From: Cystobasidium ongulense
Taxonomy: Eukaryota > Basidiomycota > Cystobasidiomycetes > Cystobasidiales > Cystobasidiaceae
Reading direction: 5' to 3'
Length of the DNA: 64,000 bases
Assembly (NCBI GenBank): GCA_022835595.1
Contig: BQUP01000004.1
Span: 1,798,001 to 1,862,000, forward strand
Of the stretch, positions 34,249 through 45,291 are shown one piece after another. A model generated the notes under the pieces. It made no database searches and was not told the DNA's origin. It was given only the letters and a program-made list of their open reading frames with translations. How positions within the stretch are numbered: position 1 is the first letter of the stretch; every line of letters begins with the position of its first letter. The position numbers were made by a program, and so were the translations under genes.

Positions 34249-35242
34249 CTATCCCGGCGGCTTCTTCTTTCGGGTAGCGACGACATTCCAGAAATCCTCA
34301 GTCACTTTCCTGATGGCATCAGGTAGGTCCTTCGCAACAAGCGGGACATTTGCATCGCTTAGAAGATTGTTCTTTCTCGGAATACTATCGACAAGTGCTA
34401 TGTTTCCGTAATGGGAGTGTTTTTCGCAATTCCAACGGACGTGCTATAGAAGTACGCTTTTGCAACCACCAGGATTACTGTAGAAATCATTAGGATTGCA
34501 AAATTTAGTTTGTGTTGCGTACCAGCACTCACTGAGCTTGCGGTCTCCAATCTTTTGCTTGAGGAAAGCGACTGCGCGTTTCAAGCCTTCGTGGTCCTTG
34601 GTGATGCCGACTTTGTCGGCGTCGTCGTGCTTCTTGATATATTTGTAAAGACCCTGAATACCCATATCGAGTTATTTAATTACGCTTGGTGTTGTTACGT
34701 TGAGGGATGCGCGCTGCATTATGCAGATGAACAGGTACAGGTTGATAAAGTCTTTGATCTGGCCTTCGGGTGCCAGTGTCCAAGCGATAAAGGCCTTGCC
34801 AGTTTGCCAGAGTGGACAGCGTAGCACGGGCAATTGCAATATCTGGCTGCCGATGAAGGACTCTTCGAACTGATACGCTATAGGTTTGACGAGTTTTCCA
34901 TAACTTTCAGCCGGTGTCAAGGGCTAGGCAGCTCGAGGTGTCCGTACACCGGAGTATTGAACTGCAAGAGATAGGGCGTTGTCAGTGAGAAGGCCGGTGT
35001 GGCACGAAGGTAGCAGGCGGTACACGCTTACCTCGGAGAAATATACAGCCCTTGCAGCCCTAGTCATCATCTTGAGCTCTATAATAGGGTCTCTGCGCTG
35101 GTCCTGCCAGTCGTCGAGTGCTTTCAGAAGTGCTGTAGAAGTTAAATGGGCAACGAGAAGGATTAGTAATTAGAATGAAAAGGTTAGGTGATAGCGAACG
35201 ATTCTGACCCGACATATGCGCTCTTCTGTTGGGATTTTCCAT
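34249..35242 (-). pseudogene. possible decayed gene B, unknown family
   Basis: From ATG 35240-35242 (MENPNRRAHMS) exons 35242-35209 and 35132-35032 join in phase to LLKALDDWQDQRRDPIIELK and RAARAVYFSE. The next block begins FNTPVYGHLEL behind a good acceptor. The protein-like continuation PAESYGKLVKPIAYQFEESF is in another frame about 20 bases on, with no room for an intron. A further exon reads GLYKYIKKHDDADKVGITKD, and a last block (WNCEKHSHYGNIALVDSIPR to VATRKKKPPG) ends at TAG 34249-34251; its joint also fails in phase. The family is not recognised. Either a recently broken gene, or a gene with very short introns. Confidence 0.35.
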
Positions 35243-35272
35243 ATTAATCCCAAAGCAGAGACATAGAGTCTT

Positions 35273-36204
35273 TTAAGGATCGTTTGCTCTTCTGATATTT
35301 ACATCGACATCTGCCCTCGGCGCAGTGTCTGGCAAGAATTCCATGAAGGAAAGCTGGAAAGCCTTGAGCGATAGATAGTCTTGGTTTCTACAGATTGCGG
35401 CTACGAAGGCATAGGGTGTGTGGGAGGGTACGGGAGGTGTCGCTCCGGATAGCCTCCCACACCTTCCGGGCATCGCCAGTTGGCATCCAATTCCAGTTGA
35501 TGGATAGCCAACGCTTCATGAGGAAAAAGAAGGCTCTTTTGACCTCGGGCCAGAGGCCTTTCACCACCACCTCTCGACAATTGATGGCTTCTGTGATGAG
35601 AGGAGGCGTGGGACATACTTGTCGATTTGACGTGCGAATATGTAAAGCAGAGGTCTCAAGACCGATGTGTGTGCATTTTGCCCGAAAGGTACGTATGGGT
35701 GGGTCGCCTGCCTCGACAAATCGGATGTTCTCTATATGAGGGTGGGCGACGGATATGGTGAGTAGGCACCGGTAGCTCCGTCTCACCAGGCTTTTTGCAG
35801 AATGTAGTCAAGGATCTTAACGTCGTTGTCTTTCCACAGGTCCCCATGGCAGCCTCTTAGTGTCTTCAGGCCGTTGTATAGATATGGCAAAGGCAGCCGT
35901 TTATCGTCATACACAATTGGAAGCAGGTCTTGATCGGAGAAGATCAAGTTGAAGACCCGGAGGAGGTTGATGCACTCAACTTGAGATGCGAACTAGTCTT
36001 GACGTCTGATACGTCGATGTCAGAACTACTGAAAGCGCCAGAAGATTCTTCGACCGTGAATTTGCCTATCATCTTGCCGCCTCGCATCGATTTGGTGTGC
36101 TGGAAGACAGCGACGCCACCAGCAAACGTTTAAGATGTGATCCCATAAACAAACAACTTACAGCTGACCAAGGGTTTATTCGGCACAGCGGGATGGGTGT
36201 TCAT
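35273..36204 (-). pseudogene. possible decayed gene C, unknown family
   Basis: A first exon may start at 36204 (MNTHPAVPNKPLVS with a GTAAGT donor). A block near 36000-35800 reads FASQVECINLLRVFNLIFSD and LYNGLKTLRGCHGDLWKDND and ends at a GTGAGA donor. Next, IDKYVPRLLSSQKPSIVERW (near 35600), then WPEVKRAFFFLMKRWLSINW, then TPYAFVAAICRNQDYLSLKA to TAA 35273-35275 are in three different frames, too close for introns. The content is clearly protein-derived. The last block faintly resembles the region after the BTB domain in basidiomycete BTB proteins; I would not name it on that. Confidence 0.35.
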
Positions 36205-36783
36205 CGTGTGTATGATCTTACCGTAGTCTTAGACCTTTTTGCTTTCATTCGCGTGAGAACCTCCTCTCTCCGTTTCCAGTTACTTGCTCTTCCAGAGCAA
36301 GCACAGTCAAAGGATTTTTGCTTGACCAGCCGAGAGCGCGCGTGGTCTCATGTGTGAAGTCCCAACCCGTAACATTGTTGTACGCTATACTTAGCAGGAT
36401 AGATCTGTATCGAGATTTGACTTAGTTATCAATTTGAAGACTTGCAGGTAAAGGTGGAGGAGACCTGCTCCCCCGAAAAAAAAGAAAGAGAGACAACCTG
36501 CAATCTCGAGCGGTCGCTGTGGTTTTGTACTCGTTGGAAGGCATACTAAAAGTTGGAAGTTCTGATCTTGGAAGGTCAGCTTACTCATTGCTCTTCCATT
36601 TCAATGGATACTTCTAAATATCCGTCAAGTATCCATGCTTCCCTTCTAGCTTCCGAAGGTGGAAAGAAGGAAAACTTGGTCAGTGTTGAAGCAATGTAAA
36701 TGCAAGCGACCCAGCAGCTAGAGCTTTGACTTGAGCGTCAGTAGCAAGGCTTGAGAAGGTACTGTCCATTGCTTCGTTCACTT
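36205..36783. other. intergenic, upstream of locus C and downstream of PRP38
   Basis: No coding signal beyond short frames. It includes a run of A at about 36477-36490 that may be part of the PRP38 3' flank or the locus C promoter. Confidence 0.4.
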
Positions 36784-37748
36784 CTACTCGGGTTCCGGTG
36801 ATCTTGTCGGTGAACGCGATACATAGCCCTCCGGCGACGGCGATCTGGAAACATATCTCTCTCCCTTCGGACTTGCGCTTCCATTTCTTGATAGTGATTT
36901 CGACGGACTTCTGCTCGTATATCTCGCTCTCGAAGCATTACTACCTTCCGACGGACTCCTACTTGGACTTTTGCTCATATATCGCCCACGCTCTTCATCA
37001 CTACTTGCATATCCAGCATTATCTGATAAACCATCCTCTTCCAAGCCCATAGCTCTCGATAGCTTGCTCCGACGTTTCGGTAATCCCTCTGTCTCTTCTA
37101 GTACTTTTCGTAACGTAAGACGTGGTAATTGAACTTCACATACACGTTCTTCCGTGAGTAGCTCATCTACGAATTCATCCATTGTTATGATCCGGTATGA
37201 ACCATCTAAATTCCGATAGCGTAGCTTGCGGTAGTCTTCTAACATGGGTTCCAAGGTCTCAAACACGTCTACTGGATCGAAAGTGAGGCGGATGTAGAAC
37301 GCTGCGAGTGCTCGAAGGTATCTGAGTGCATGGATGATACTGTCAGTCTCTGAGCACCATATCAGACACACATCTAGTCCAGAGCAGACTCACTTGAAGT
37401 CCTCCGCTCGCAGGTACTCCAGTATAATCTCCCTATCCGGCCCAAGCTGCAGCAGCTTCAACACCAGACAGATGAACTCTGTCGGCTGGTTATGACCTCC
37501 AAAGGTACCTCCTACATACTTCAATGCAGCAGCACGGTCTATGATACTGACTGCATTGAGAGCGAAACAGTGCTCCTTCCAGTAATTCGAATCCCAAATT
37601 CGACTTCTAATGACCTTTTCAATGAGGAACTGTAGGACGGCAGGAGATGTTAGAAGGCTAGATGCATACCTAGAGATGCAGTGAAGATGGAACACACCTG
37701 AGGATTCTTGCCATGGATCGTCGTCCTTTTCTGCGTGGTATTGGACAT
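36784..37748 (-). CDS. PRP38: pre-mRNA splicing factor PRP38
   Basis: Three exons start at ATG 37746-37748 (MSNTTQKRTTIHGKNPQ). The second exon holds the core FLIEKVIRSRIWDSNYWKEH and ALKYVGGTFGGHNQPTEFIC, the third YLRALAAFYIRLTFDPVDVF, LRYRNLDGSYRIITMDEFVD and LPRLTLRKVLEE. This is the PRP38 domain, a stable member of the U4/U6.U5 tri-snRNP needed for spliceosome activation. The C-terminal 90 residues are an RS-like tail with repeated SRSPS units, present in animal and many basidiomycete members but absent in budding yeast. The stop is TAG 36784-36786. Confidence 0.93.
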
Positions 37749-38261
37749 TGTCGCTCTCTACCGAAAGTGGCGGCTTTCAAGTACGCCTGACCTTTGCTTG
37801 ACGCGGGCGCTCGCGCTTGCCTTGCAGCGCCGGATGAGGAGGACGAGTCTAGACCGTGCTGTTTCACAGCTTGATAAAGCTATGCCTGTACAGCTTGTTG
37901 TTGTTGGATGCGAGTCACGTTGTAGAGCAGAGCAGCGACATCCAGACAGCGCCGCTGCTGGAGGTGATCGAGCAAGTATAAAGCTGAAAAGACCACAGCT
38001 GCTCCATCTATCACTACCATCTCATCCACGACGAGACAATGCGCTAGTCTCTAGCACATGGCGCATGGCTGCTTGCAATCGGCAACGCTCTCTTCTCTTC
38101 CACCTCCCATCAGCCACTGTCTGGCAGGCTTGAAGGCCTATCTCGCATCAGGCAGCGCGCCGACAGAGCTGCACCGGCGAGACGAGCATAGCTCAAGTCA
38201 GAGCAGTGCAAGATGTGCAATACATGAGCAGCTCCGTCTGGCAGATGGGGGAGGAGGAGGG

Positions 38262-38269
38262 TATAAAAA
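38262..38269 (+). promoter_or_regulatory. TATA box with no recognised gene downstream
   Basis: TATAAAAA is followed 20-50 bases on by a CT-rich run (38287-38310) that looks like a transcription start region. The nearest plus-strand gene starts 2.4 kb away. Three copies of TCCACTGA and two of TCCACTC lie within 38325-38490. Confidence 0.4.
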
Positions 38270-39170
38270 GCGGGCTTGCAATGGCTCTCGTCTCTCTCTT
38301 TCTCTCTTCACAAAGCAGGGCTATCACTTCCACTGACGGGCCTTTTTAGCTTGCCCTTACTATATCCACTGACGATACAAGACGGCTGAACACACTCGGG
38401 AGGCTAGCTAGAGTTCACTCACTTAAGCTCCACTGAGGCTAAATCCACTCTCCTACCTCGCTCGCCATGCTGTTCCAATCCACTCTTATCGTATAAACAA
38501 TCTGGGTTTCACTCCCGCTATCCGACATGCCTCCTGATACCTCTTCAGCAGACTGTTGAGGGGCAGCTCTTGCTATTAATAGTAGACGTGTATGCATCTC
38601 CACCGCGATGTGTACTACCTGTCCTCTGTTTAGATCAGTCCCGCAACAGCAATCTGATATTCTGTTCTACTGACCAGTACCCTTCTGCCCTTATCATACA
38701 CATCCTCCAACACTCCCTTCATTACACTATCCGCCATCATCACCATCATTCATCTCGACCAATATTAATACAGGCAGGCGATAACATTTCCGATAAAATC
38801 GTTTGCGTATGAAAACTGCTTCTCACGATTCATCTTCACTCAAGTAGTGATGACGAGACAGTCCAGCACCGATAAAAAGAATTGACGTCCCTTGTCTTGT
38901 TTTGATGGCGGTATTGCGACATTGATGATGTGATGGCGGTGTTGTTGATGATGCTACGGTGTAAGGGTGGTTGCCATTACGGTAAAGGCTTCGAACGGTA
39001 CTGGTAGTACTTAGGTAGAATGATATGCACAGGGACTATAGATACTAGGTATCTCGTTCTATTAGCACAGAGGAGCAGTGCTCCAATTTAGCTTGTGGGA
39101 TATACCTTGTTAGTTAAGAATTGGAATGTTGACGAGGGTTTTTCAACCAGAACGAAGCGAACACCTGGTG

Positions 39171-39302
39171 AGTGCTTCCTTTGGATATTCTTCCATTCAA
39201 GCTCACTTACATACGAGGCATACCTTGTGCGGATGCTGACCATGCAATATAGGTTACAGGCAGCTGGATATGAAGCTACCCATGCTACCCAAAGGAAGCA
39301 CT
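39171..39302. repeat. 14-base inverted repeat with 104-base spacer
   Basis: AGTGCTTCCTTTGG (39171-39184) is repeated in inverted form at 39289-39302. The spacer has no coding signal. It could form a stem in a transcript or be the ends of a very small element; I see no target-site duplication. Confidence 0.35.
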
Positions 39303-40621
39303 TTCACAGCTTATCTTAGATGGACTACCAAGTAATAGGGATTACCACCCATGGCATTAGCTGTCCCTTTTAGAAATACATGCTGGATGCATTCAACAGT
39401 AGTGGCGTGCTGTATTAACCAAAACTATGCATTGCTTGATGTGGCGCGAAACATTGCATTAATACTCGAACTCTTCGCAACCTGTGGTCAGGGGCAATCT
39501 ATGAGGTGCAGCTCATGCAGCTTACGATCATGCGAACCTTTTGAAATGGGCGAATTGTCCCTACTAACGCATGGCTGAGGATCCGTCTGTCGCTCTTGAT
39601 CTCGAGCTGATGCCTTGCCGGATGGCGGCACGTGCCCCATTCCGGATGTCTCGGGGAGAAAGCACTTTTCGCAGTCTTTTTACCCTGCTTCCTGTAACTT
39701 TACAATCCCGCGTGGTTTGCATCATAACCATACGTGCGACTTTGTCTCTGGCAATCAATACACGTGCTGCAACACCCAACCACTTCGAAGCTTCAAGCCC
39801 TTGACAACGCTGTTCTCTTACCTGGACGACGTCCGAATCGTCTGCAGTTTTGCGTGGAATCGGAGCTTCTCGGTCGAGTAAAGTCAGCAGAAGAAGAAGC
39901 TGAAGAAGGTGCGAAAAGGGAACTCATATACAATACGCTGGGGTCATGGGTACATGCATGCGACGGGGCACCTCTTGCCAACGCTATTCAGAATCGCGTC
40001 GATGAACAGGCTTCTTTACCGCTAGGATAGCCTGACGTGCGTTGCTCAGGACACTTTCAAAGGGCCAACTTCAGCTTCAAAGCTTCTGCAATCTGTGCTT
40101 GTCCCCCCGAGAATCCCGGTGCATGGCGGGTTTCAGCTCTTCCAATCTTCCTCCGAATCGTGTTTGTGCGGGTGCCTCCAACTTTTCTTCTTCTGACGGG
40201 GGCCTGTCCTGCGAGTGCGAGAGGATAAAAGCGAGGCGGAGGGATGGACGACTCTGCTCTAGTCCTACTCAAACATATCTGATCCTCTATTACAGCGATC
40301 TTTGAGCTTTTTCGCCTTTGCACGCACCGACAACTTGGACGGACACGCTCGCACGACCCTCTGGAGCTGTCGTACCGTACTAGCAGGACTGCATCCTACA
40401 GCACACTCCAGGCTACTCTAGCTGGTCCACTCCACTCCACGCTGCTGCAGCCATACCCACCCGACTCCTTCTTCATCCATCCCATCCCATCGCCTCCGCG
40501 TGCCTCATCCGGCTGCAAAAGCGCACCTGTCGGACCATCTCGACGTTGGACGCGCCTCGCTGTCGACGAGTGGCGCAAGTAGACGACAGCTCTTCTCTCC
40601 ATCCAGCACACACGCACACTC

Positions 40622-40641
40622 TGCTCTACTCTACTCTACTC
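40622..40641 (+). repeat. short CTCTA microsatellite in the G-alpha leader
   Basis: Three to four copies of a CTCTA unit lie about 25-45 bases before the G-alpha ATG. It is part of a pyrimidine-rich leader. Confidence 0.5.
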
Positions 40642-40666
40642 CATCTCACAACCACACACATCCACC

Positions 40667-42595
40667 ATGGGCTGCAATCAATCGTCCCCCGTCGAAGACG
40701 CAGAAGCAAAGAAGAGGTCGGTGCAGCCCTCTCTCAGGACTGCTCATGCTGCTCATGCTGCGACGTATGCTGACGGCCCATCCATCACAGAAACGACATG
40801 ATTGATGCTCAGCTGAGGCAAGATAGGCAGATGTCTAGGTGCGTGTACTCTTGCTTCTCTCTTATCCATCCCTCTCTACGCTCAAGTTTACTCCCTCTGC
40901 ACGCGTTATGCACTCGTCGGCCTGTAGAGGACCCTCCTCGTCCAGCCACTGTGTCAGACGAGCTGTCATGAAGCATGCGAGAGCTACTACATCCATCACG
41001 CATCTACACGCTCACCATCTCTTAATATCGTGTAATGCTGACGCTATCTGCCCGTTTTCTCAATCTCCCACAGGCGCGAGGTAAAGATGCTCCTCCTCGG
41101 AGCGGGTGAATCTGGCAAGAGGTGAGCTGGCGAGCTGCCTTATCTGCCAACCACTGTTTCAAGTACGTCCGTACTAATAATGCATTTCTTGCGTTTCTCT
41201 CCAACCTCTCACAGTACCGTCGTCAAGCAGATGAGGCTCAACTATGGACAACCCTTCCAGGATGATGAAAGACTTTCTTATCGAGAAGTCATGGCTGCCA
41301 ATGCTCTGCAGAGGTAAACCTCATGCACACCGATACATTTGTTATATATGTCTGCTGACACAGTCTCTATTCTACTACAGCATGCAGACAGTCCTGTATG
41401 TGCCTCTTTCTTCTTTTATCGTAAGTCAACTGAAGACTGACATCACCCTCTTATGCTCTTTCCAGTGCTGCCATTCTAGAACTAGGCGATCTACAACTCG
41501 TACCAGAAAATGAATCAAATGCAGATCTAGTCATGAATGCAGAAGTAATGGATGAAACTCTAACTCCTGAAGTTACAATGGCAATTTGGCAATTGTGGCA
41601 AGATGATGCTATTAGAACTTGCGTTTCTAGAAGTCGTGAATTTCAACTCAATGATTCTGCTCCTTAGTAAGTTTATCAGAGTTCACTTGAAACATTTTCT
41701 CGGGACAATCCATTTAACGAGTATGGTTTCAATTCTTATCTCTGTACAGCTTCTTCGAAAGTATCCAAAGAATAGGAGGAAGAGATTATATTCCAACAGA
41801 TGAGGATATAATCAGAGCAAGAGTAAAGACAACAGGTATAACCGAAGTCAAATTCAATGTTCGAGAAATGATTTATAGAGTCTTTGATGTTGGTGGCCAA
41901 AGATCCGAACGTAAAAAATGGATTCATTGCTTTGAAGGCGTGCAATGCTTGATTTTTATCGTTGCTATTTCGGAGTATGATCAGGTGAGTTGTATACTTC
42001 CTCGGGTTATAACTATACAAGTATGCTAATGATGTGGCTTCCTTCTCTTTTCTTCGTCCTCTTCTCGACTGGCTTAACTATGACAGACTCTGTACGAAGA
42101 GGAGTCGACGTAAGTGGCATTTGCTCAAGAGAAGCCTTTCCGAATATGACTAATGAGAATATTCTCATGCACAGCAACCGTATCGATGAAGCTTCAACAC
42201 TATTCGAGAGCGTCGCCAACAGTCGCTGGTTTGGCCAATCATCTCTTGTGCTCTTCCTCAACAAGACTGGTAGGTCTCGCGTCCTTCTGCACTGACGAAC
42301 CATATTACAGACTGACTCTTTCGCTCTTTCGCGCAATGCTCCAATAGATCTCTTCAAGAATAAGCTCCGCGTCTCACCTCTGAATCACTACATGCCCAAT
42401 TACGTCGGAGATAACGAATTCGGATCAGCATCAGCATTCATGCTACATCATTTCACTTCATTACTACGAAATCCAAACAAGAGACTTTATTCACATTTTA
42501 CCTGTGCTACAGATAAAGAACAGACTAGATTTGTGCTGTCCGCTCTTCAAGATTTCATCATCAAACAGAATCTAGCTGCTAGCGGTTTGATTTAG
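40667..42595 (+). CDS. heterotrimeric G-protein alpha subunit
   Basis: Ten exons (40667-40716, 40791-40838, 41074-41121, 41215-41313, 41381-41395, 41466-41666, 41750-41984, 42087-42109, 42175-42269, 42348-42595) join to 353 residues, the usual length. MGCNQSS gives the myristoylation Gly2 and palmitoylation Cys3. The GTP-binding motifs are all present: GAGESGKST (P-loop), RARVKTTGI (switch I with the catalytic Arg), [12 protein letters not shown] (switch II), NKTD (guanine specificity) and CATD. It relays receptor signals such as pheromone or nutrients at the plasma membrane. The C-terminus ends AASGLI: the residue four from the end is Ser, not the Cys of Gi-type subunits. I cannot fix the fungal subgroup. 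Two exons are only 15 and 23 bases. Confidence 0.94.
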
Positions 42596-43355
42596 GGAAT
42601 CAGCATGCCGGAGATGGCAATTCATCAAGGGATACTATGCAACATCACATCAACGGATAGGAAATCTCGGATCTCTGGCCTTTCTTTCTTTACCCCTTCT
42701 TTCTGGAATTGCCTTCCCATTCGTCTAAATAGAAGCCAGATGCTACGCTGCAAGAAAACCCTACAAAAATAAAATTCGCTTGTAAAAGCCAAGGTCGGAT
42801 CGTAATGTTACTCCTAGATATTCAGTAGTCGTTTATAATCTTCTATCCCTGCGTTTCACCAGTTGGCTATTTCATTTTTCCCTCCTTGGTACAGGGACAT
42901 TCCGCTTTTCTTTCATCCTTCTCGTTTCGCATATCTGGGGAAATAAGTGTCGCTCTACCATCTTCTTCATTGGCAGTTTCCCTTGTACACTAGGAAGCGG
43001 CGGTAGTCTAAACGAGATTCCACCTGCTCATTTACAATTGGTGTTGTGTGCCCTTGGATTCTTCCTTTGACTCTCGCAGGAATCGTGGTAGTCAATTATA
43101 AGGAATATAAAAGCGTCTATCATCGGAATACCAGTCGATTAATCCTTTCCACTCTTCTCTGAGTGTCTCTTCCTCTTGCCGACTATCTCTGTTGCTTGTA
43201 TGCGTTCCGAGGCCGGCTTTTACGCCACACACTTTCTCCGCTATTGAAAGCTGGAGCTCCGCGCGCGCGCTTTATGACTGGCACTTGCTTTGCTTTCCTC
43301 GAATACGCTCCCTCACGCTCCTTCAGCTTTTCCGCCAATCCATTCTGTATACACC
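42596..43355. other. intergenic, G-alpha to NADAR gene
   Basis: About 760 bases with the G-alpha 3' UTR and the NADAR promoter. No coding signal is seen. Confidence 0.5.
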
Positions 43356-44388
43356 ATGGCTTTAGCTGTGCCCAGTATGGATGATGCTACTATCGAAGCT
43401 GGTCGGCTGCCTGCGAGAGAGACGGGTCAGTCGGGTTTCACGGTGGCGGGGCCATGTATGCTTCAACACTTGCCTTCAGGAACTGACACGGCTTATATGG
43501 ACTAGATACGCACGTCTACTTCTTCGGTTATGACACAGGTTCCAAATACGATTGTTTCCAGCAATGGTATCCTTCCAGATTCATCGAACCAGCATTATCA
43601 GCAGATTCAAGTAAAGAGGAAGGTATAGATACATTCACTACTTCTGAACATTATATGATGGCTATGAAAGCTAGAATCATGAGGGATGAAGACACGGCTA
43701 AGAAGATTACGAAAGCATCTACTCCTGCTGAAGCTAAGATTTTAGGACGCCAAGTCAGGAATTTCAATCAGCAGGTAAGGGTTGCTTCCGTCATCGACAG
43801 CTATAGCACAAACTGATGATGGCGGACATTATCGGGTTTTGCATTGTAGATATGGGACGCAGCGTGCGATGCAGTTGTGGAAAGAGGAAACTGGCTCAAG
43901 TTTGGTCAGAATGACAACTTGGCGGAAATCTTACTCTCGACGGGAGATAAAGAGATAGTAGAAGCGAGTCCAAGCGATAAGATTGTAAGCAAAGCCTCTC
44001 TTTCAATGGTTATGAGCGATCGAGATCCTTTCCTCAGTGAATGACTGACTGAATTACGCGGGCCCTCCGTTGCTGATTTGGATTACTCCAAAAAACAGTG
44101 GGGAGTCGGCTTTGATGTGAACAATGCTGAAGGCAAAGAAAGACAATGCGGTGCTAATAAGCTTGGGAAAGCGCTCATGAAAGTGAGGCAACGGATTAGA
44201 AGCGGAGAGAAGGAAGGTGACTGGCCAAGGTGAGTTTTGCTCCTCCTTACTGCTTTCGTACAGACCCCAAGAAGTACGCAAGCACTGACCGCTTGACTTC
44301 TAGGATTGTGAAGCTTGAAGGATGCACATCATGTGGTTCTTGTGGGAAACCACATACTAGTATGAAAGAGATCGTCTCGCAGTCTTGA
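43356..44388 (+). CDS. NADAR-family (YbiA/DUF1768) N-glycosidase-like protein
   Basis: The start is ATG 43356 (MALAVPSMDDATIEAG, first exon to 43455). Later exons carry the NADAR signatures in order: VYFFGYDTGSKYDCFQQWYP, FTTSEHYMMAMKARIM, AEAKILGRQVRNFNQQ, IWDAACDAVVERGNWLKFGQ, LLSTGDKEIVEASPSDKI and WGVGFDVNNAEG. The family cleaves N-glycosidic bonds in riboflavin-pathway intermediates (YbiA) or in ADP-ribosylated or NAD-related substrates. The catalytic-type Glu in the SEH and EASP blocks and the Trp in QQWYP are present. The tail after GDWPR is unusual: a Cys cluster CTSCGSCGKPH. The stop is TGA 44386-44388. Confidence 0.85.
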
Positions 44389-45291
44389 AGGAGGGAATTG
44401 CCGGGGGTATCAGGATGACCTTGTAGCGTGGCCCACAGCATTATCAGAGCCCGACACGCGTACGAGCTTGTCCATGCATGAAAATAGCCATCGATATTGA
44501 TGTCGGTAGATCAGCAATATAGATGATTTCCGGCGCAGGTCGCGTCGAATGATCGAGGAAGTTGTACTTTTCGCGGCGCCGAGATGCGGCATGGATGGCA
44601 GACAGCTGACACCTATGTTCATTGCACTTTGGTTCCCGCAGCAAGTCTAGCGCGCTGTCAGTCGCCTGTTACAGCTTCCCTATTCCCGGTGCTTTTCCTC
44701 AATTGCATGCAGCGTACGCGAAGAGGCAATCGAGGAAAGTTGTACTCGAGCAAGAGTTGCAGCTTCCATCTGCTTTCGAGCTATCATTCAAGAGGCAAAT
44801 CCGCTACTCTGCCATTAGCAGGTCTGATCTGCCAGCATAGCTATACGTTCCAGGCAAACCGTCTGCCCTCAGAGCTGCGTCCGCCGCACCTTCATTCTTT
44901 CGCTGGTCGACAAGTCCTGCGACGCGACGCAATTCCCGGTACATAGCAGCTAGCAGGCACACATTCATTGAGAACAGTCACTCGTATATACAACACGACT
45001 CGCCTTGCCTTTGCTTGATGCGATTTATTGGAGGCAAGGGATAAGACGGCTACCTGAACAGGTCATTTCATAAGACGTTTAGTACTTGCACGCTCAAGGC
45101 ATAGCACAGCGGCCCATCGCAAGAAAGAACGCGTATTACAAATCAGTCATACTAGGCTACAGTTACCACGATAACAACCTATAAGTCTGGTAGCAATCCC
45201 AAGATCAAGACAGATTCAAGCGGTCATCATACGCGGCTGCTATTCGAGGTGAAGAGGGCTGCCGGCGATAAACGAGGTGAAACAGGCAACG
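44389..45291. other. intergenic, NADAR to GT49 gene
   Basis: About 900 bases with no coding signal beyond frames of up to 120 codons that overlap on both strands. It should hold the promoter of the glycosyltransferase. Confidence 0.45.

Larger units (their letters stand above)
37749..40666. other. 2.9-kb gap between PRP38 and the G-alpha gene
   Basis: The flanking genes are divergent. The left part has a strong TATA box pointing right (38262) with a CT-rich stretch behind it. Frames up to 101 codons occur but overlap on both strands and have no family likeness. The region 40240-40660 is pyrimidine-rich and should be the G-alpha leader. The rest may be long promoters, a non-coding RNA, or a gene with exons too small for me to join. 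Confidence 0.45.
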
